Positions 61,094 to 64,000 of a DNA stretch of 64,000 nt are shown piece after piece. The position numbers were made by a program, and so were the translations under genes. The stretch is taken from the NCBI GenBank assembly GCA_017548125.1, contig JAFYNK010000021.1:41057-105056 (forward strand), in the 5' to 3' direction. The DNA is from Bacteroidales bacterium (GTDB lineage: Bacteria > Bacteroidota > Bacteroidia > Bacteroidales > F082). The notes under the pieces are model-generated. The model saw only the letters and a list, made by a program, of their open reading frames with translations, had not been told where the DNA came from and did no database searches. Numbering within the stretch: the stretch's first letter is position 1; every line of letters starts with the position of its first letter.

Positions 61094-61101
61094 ATACAAT
61101 C

Positions 61102-62124
61102 ATGAAGACCGCAATTAAATATCCCCAAGGTGACATCTACGAAGGAGAAGTTGATGAACAAGGCTTGCCTCATGGCTTTGGTACTATGAAATATGAAAAA
61201 CGTCAGTATGAAAATTGGGTTGAATCGCAGGTCTCATATAAGAAATATAGCGGACAATGGAAACATGGTGTGAAGTCGGGACAAGGCAAGATGGAATATT
61301 ACAAGAATGGTCATGGCGTCATAGAATATTCAGGTAACTGGGATAATGACCTTCCAAATGGAAATGGAAAGCTTACCAAATACAGCGACGTAACGAATAT
61401 GACTTATCACGGAGAGTGGAAAGACGGACTTCGCCATGGATTCGGAAAATATTCATTGAGTTGGGATAAAGGAACTTACCCACCAGAGAAATACGAAGGC
61501 GAATGGAAAGAAGACAAACGCTGCGGCAAAGGAAAATGCTGCTACGGACGTAATGACGAAAACGTTTATGAGGGCGAATGGCTTAATGATATGCGTCACG
61601 GTCACGGCATTTGGAAATACGAGAACGGCGACCTGGTGGAATGTGAATGGGAAAACGGTCGCAAAAACGGATGCGGAACATTTACTTTTGCCGATGGAGG
61701 AAATTTTCAGGCTGAATGGAATGACGACGGTCTGCTGATGAATACAGTCAAGAAGACAGAAATTTCTCTTCCATTGCTTCTCTTGAAGGCGCATAAAAGC
61801 GGATTCGACTATAACAATAACGCCACTTGTCTGATGAAAGCCAAAGTGGGAGAGTATCTCATGATACGAAATAAATTGGTGGAAAAGGAGAAGCAAAACC
61901 TCATATATCCGCCAGCACCTATAATAACTATAAACTCTGTCGATACGGAAAAGGTTGAGTATATCATATCTAGTGAGTTCGTTGAAGGAAAATCATCGGA
62001 TTCAGAAGTCATCATACCTGGAGAGAAGAAAGAATATCATTACAGCATGGAAGCTACTGCCACTATCTATGACGAAGACTATGATTATACGATAGAGGGA
62101 CGTCTGGTGGTGGAGTGTAAATAA
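61102..62124 (+). CDS. MORN-repeat protein
   Basis: This 340-residue protein has no signal peptide. Residues 5-210 contain about eight MORN motifs with the consensus Y-x-G-x-W-x-x-G-x-x-H-G-x-G, for example YEGEVDEQGLPHGFGTMKY, YSGQWKHGVKSGQGKMEYY, YHGEWKDGLRHGFGKYS and YEGEWLNDMRHGHGIWKY. The C-terminal 130 residues (LLLLKAHKSGFDYNNNATCL onward) are unrelated to MORN and not recognised. MORN proteins often bind lipids or partner proteins, but no role can be assigned. The following gene starts 65 bases downstream. Confidence 0.88.
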   Translation: MKTAIKYPQGDIYEGEVDEQGLPHGFGTMKYEKRQYENWVESQVSYKKYSGQWKHGVKSGQGKMEYYKNGHGVIEYSGNWDNDLPNGNGKLTKYSDVTNMTYHGEWKDGLRHGFGKYSLSWDKGTYPPEKYEGEWKEDKRCGKGKCCYGRNDENVYEGEWLNDMRHGHGIWKYENGDLVECEWENGRKNGCGTFTFADGGNFQAEWNDDGLLMNTVKKTEISLPLLLLKAHKSGFDYNNNATCLMKAKVGEYLMIRNKLVEKEKQNLIYPPAPIITINSVDTEKVEYIISSEFVEGKSSDSEVIIPGEKKEYHYSMEATATIYDEDYDYTIEGRLVVECK

Positions 62125-62129
62125 AGACG

Positions 62130-62183
62130 AAAGACAAAAGGCTAATGGCGAAAGTTTTGGACAAAGTCCGTTGACATAAAAAA
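62130..62183 (+). repeat. 54-bp leader repeat, copy 2
   Basis: Second copy of the element at 61040-61093, differing by one T/C change, located just before the oligopeptide-binding lipoprotein. Confidence 0.92.
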
Positions 62184-62188
62184 GAAAT

Positions 62189-63985
62189 ATGAGAAAAATA
62201 TTATTGATATTATCATTGATTGCGTTGTTTTCTTGTGGAAGTGGCAAATCTTCCGATGAGAATCTTAAAATATTTAAATATAATGAGTCGTCTGGAATCT
62301 TGACCTTGGACCCGATTTATGCCAAAGACCTTCCTCATATCTGGGCGTGCAATCAGATCTTCAATGGTCTGGTCGCTTTCGACGATGAGATGAATGTTGT
62401 TCCAGCAATAGCGAAATCATGGAACATCAGCGAAGATGGGATGACGTACACTTTCGTTTTGAGAGATGACGTTTATTTTCATGAAGATGAGTGTTTTGTT
62501 AAGTCACCAAGTCACCAAGACGCCAAGTCACCAAGACTTTTACTCGGTGACTCGGTGACTCGGAGTCTCGGTGACTTAGAAAAGACTCGAAAAGTCGTGG
62601 CTCAGGATTTCGTCTATTCGTTTAATAGAGTCTTGGATAGGAAATTAAACTCCTCTGGCGCTTGGATTTTTGCTAATGTGTATGCATTTGCCGCTATCAA
62701 CGACACCATTTTAGAGATAAAGTTGACGCAGCCATTCCCTGCGTTTTTGGGAATATTGTCGATGACGTATGCCTCTGTCGTTCCGCAAGAAGCAGTAGAA
62801 TATTATGGAACGGAATTCGGACGTCATCCAGTCGGTACTGGTCCTTTCAGATATCAGTATTGGAAAGAAGGAGTGAAGCTTGTTTTTAGGAAAAATCCGA
62901 TTTATTTTGAGTTTGAGAAGACGCCAAGATACCAAGACGCCAAGACACCAAGTAATCTTGGTGACTCGGTGACTCGGAGTCTCGGTGACTCAATAAGACT
63001 CCCATATTTAGACGCTGTTTCGATAAGTTTTCTCATCGACAAGCAAGTCGCTTTCATGGAGTTTATAAAAGGCAAGTTTCACTTCATGTCGGGAATAGAC
63101 TCTCGTTATAAAGACGAGTTGTTGACGCGTGACGGCAATCTCCGCGAAGAATATGAAGACAAAATTTATCTGATAAGAGAACCATATTTAAACACAGAAT
63201 ATCTCGCTTTCTTCCTCGGCGATAATGATACGCTTAGCAAAGAGAGAAGTCTCGCGTTGCGGCAAGCCGTCAGTTATTCCATCGACAGAGAGAAGATGCT
63301 GCGATACCTCCGTAACGGCATCGGAATGCCAGGTAACCAAGGAATAATTCCAGCGGGATTGCCAGGGTTTAGAGACTACAAGACTACAAGACTACAAGAC
63401 TACAAGCTTGTTGACTCGTTGTCTTGTGGTCTTGTTGACTCAAACATCGGTTACCCTTACAACCCTAAAAAAGCGGAGCAATTGCTGAAGGATAATGGCT
63501 TGCTTGGTTATGAGTTGAAATTATATACAACGCAAGACTATGTTGACATCGCGAAGTTTGTACAGTCTGCCTTGACGGAGATAGGTTTGATATGCAAGGT
63601 GGAGGAAATGATGCCAGCGGCCCTGAGGGAGAAACGCGCCAATGGAAATCTTTCGTTCTTCCGTTCCTCTTGGGTTGCAGATTATCCTGATGCTGAGAAT
63701 TATCTCTCGCTGTTTACGACGAACAACTTCACTCCGCAAGGTCCAAACTATACACATTATTCCAACGAGAAATTTGATGAGCTGTATAAGAAATCATTGA
63801 CATGCAACGACCTTCAAGAAAGAGCGAAGATATATCACGAAATGGACAGCCTTATGATGACTGAAGCTCCGGTAGTGATTTTATTCTATGATGAGGTGTT
63901 AAGATTCGTTAACAAAAACGTCGAAGGACTTGGTTCTAATCCGACGAATATGCTTAATTTGAAGAGAGTTAAAATTAATTCATAA
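62189..63985 (+). CDS. Oligopeptide-binding lipoprotein (ABC transporter, family 5) with three repeat insertions
   Basis: This 598-residue lipoprotein (LFSCGSGKS) is a family 5 solute-binding protein like OppA/DppA. It has LDPIYAKDLPHIWACNQIFNGLV, AKSWNISEDGMTYTFVLRDDVYFHEDE, AQDFVYSFNRVLD, GTGPFRYQYWKEG and NYLSLFTTNNFTPQGPNYTH. Three segments do not fit the family: residues about 104-130, 244-268 and 395-418. Each is encoded by a palindromic word repeat (62500-62578, 62918-62991, 63371-63441) and keeps the frame. The insertions lie between conserved blocks, probably in surface loops. No permease genes are in the window. Confidence 0.92.
   Translation: MRKILLILSLIALFSCGSGKSSDENLKIFKYNESSGILTLDPIYAKDLPHIWACNQIFNGLVAFDDEMNVVPAIAKSWNISEDGMTYTFVLRDDVYFHEDECFVKSPSHQDAKSPRLLLGDSVTRSLGDLEKTRKVVAQDFVYSFNRVLDRKLNSSGAWIFANVYAFAAINDTILEIKLTQPFPAFLGILSMTYASVVPQEAVEYYGTEFGRHPVGTGPFRYQYWKEGVKLVFRKNPIYFEFEKTPRYQDAKTPSNLGDSVTRSLGDSIRLPYLDAVSISFLIDKQVAFMEFIKGKFHFMSGIDSRYKDELLTRDGNLREEYEDKIYLIREPYLNTEYLAFFLGDNDTLSKERSLALRQAVSYSIDREKMLRYLRNGIGMPGNQGIIPAGLPGFRDYKTTRLQDYKLVDSLSCGLVDSNIGYPYNPKKAEQLLKDNGLLGYELKLYTTQDYVDIAKFVQSALTEIGLICKVEEMMPAALREKRANGNLSFFRSSWVADYPDAENYLSLFTTNNFTPQGPNYTHYSNEKFDELYKKSLTCNDLQERAKIYHEMDSLMMTEAPVVILFYDEVLRFVNKNVEGLGSNPTNMLNLKRVKINS
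62500..62578 (+). repeat. In-frame palindromic insertion 1 (CACCAAGAC words)
   Basis: The left arm reads AAGTCACCAAGTCACCAAGA and on; the right arm reads ACTCGGTGACTCGGTGACTC and on to GGTGACTT, pairing with the left. It encodes SPSHQDAKSPRLLLGDSVTR and a few flanking residues. Confidence 0.88.
62918..62991 (+). repeat. In-frame palindromic insertion 2 (CACCAAGAC words)
   Basis: AGACGCCAAGATACCAAGAC on the left pairs with GGTGACTCGGAGTCTCGGTG on the right. It encodes TPRYQDAKTPSNLGDSVTRS, closely similar to insertion 1. Confidence 0.88.
63371..63441 (+). repeat. In-frame palindromic insertion 3 (ACAAGACT words)
   Basis: GACTACAAGACTACAAGACT on the left pairs around AAGCTT with TTGTCTTGTGGTCTTGTTGA on the right. 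It encodes RDYKTTRLQDYKLVDSLSCG and belongs to a different word family from insertions 1 and 2. Confidence 0.85.
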
Positions 63986-64000
63986 TTCATAATTCATAAT
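63976..64000 (+). repeat. AATTCAT word repeat at the window end
   Basis: Three and a half copies of AATTCAT-type words overlap the last codon and stop of the oligopeptide-binding gene and run off the window. Confidence 0.75.

Overview
The window is a piece of a Bacteroidota chromosome, most likely an uncultivated, anaerobic, gut-type member of the Bacteroidales. Evidence for this is the recurrent TAnnTTTG -7 promoter box at 7-40 bases before transcribed units, the absence of Shine-Dalgarno sequences, type IX secretion (Por) C-terminal sorting domains, lipoproteins with FISUMP, fimbrillin-like and DUF4465 modules, a BtuB/BtuG-type cobalamin locus, single-chain GcvP and anaerobic NrdDG. No species can be named from the sequence.

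Region 1-30.7 kb is mostly core genome: rho (cut by the window edge), a DUF4293 membrane protein, a phosphoesterase, DUF3078 and TonB-domain proteins, rlmB, rplS-trmD, a secreted subtilase, two tRNA-Leu genes, a glycosyltransferase, a nitroreductase, a ClC transporter, a tsaD-dgt-TPR/HTH run, a tamB-like gene overlapping a RecB-like helicase-nuclease, typA, a small lipoprotein, gcvP, and a FISUMP lipoprotein with fifteen DDGN repeats. Region 30.9-39.6 kb holds a serC-serA-four-helix-bundle-DUF1015 run, rpmE (type B), a T9SS cargo protein, a decayed GH16 glucanase gene and lon.

Region 41.2-46.1 kb is the most exciting part: a complete diversity-generating retroelement (DGR). A surface lipoprotein (fimbrillin-like, FISUMP and SUMF1/FGE lectin-fold domains) carries a 3' variable region (44110-44239). 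It is followed by an HRDC-domain accessory gene, a reverse transcriptase with the DGR-type motif IGNLTSQ and YMDD, and a template repeat (45896-46024). In my hand alignment 20 of 38 template adenines are changed in the variable region, against a single change among the 91 other positions plus a one-base insertion. That insertion shifts the reading frame, so the current allele loses the normal C-terminus.

Region 46.3-53.7 kb is a cobalamin-uptake operon behind an adenosylcobalamin riboswitch: a DUF4465 lipoprotein, a PKD-domain lipoprotein, a BtuG-like propeller lipoprotein and a BtuB-like TonB receptor. Region 54.5-64 kb carries fhs, a queuosine-precursor-type transporter, an SDR enzyme, nrdDG behind a second cobalamin riboswitch, a MORN-repeat protein and an oligopeptide-binding lipoprotein.

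From about 30.8 kb onward the spacers are filled with short-word, often palindromic repeats (words such as CACCAAGAC, AAAGACAAAAGGC, AGGAATTGAGG, TTAAACC, ACAAGACT). These also invade coding sequence: three in-frame palindromes in the oligopeptide-binding protein, the signal peptide of the BtuG-like protein, and the C-terminal ends of Lon and of the BtuB-like receptor. I noticed none of them in the first 30 kb.
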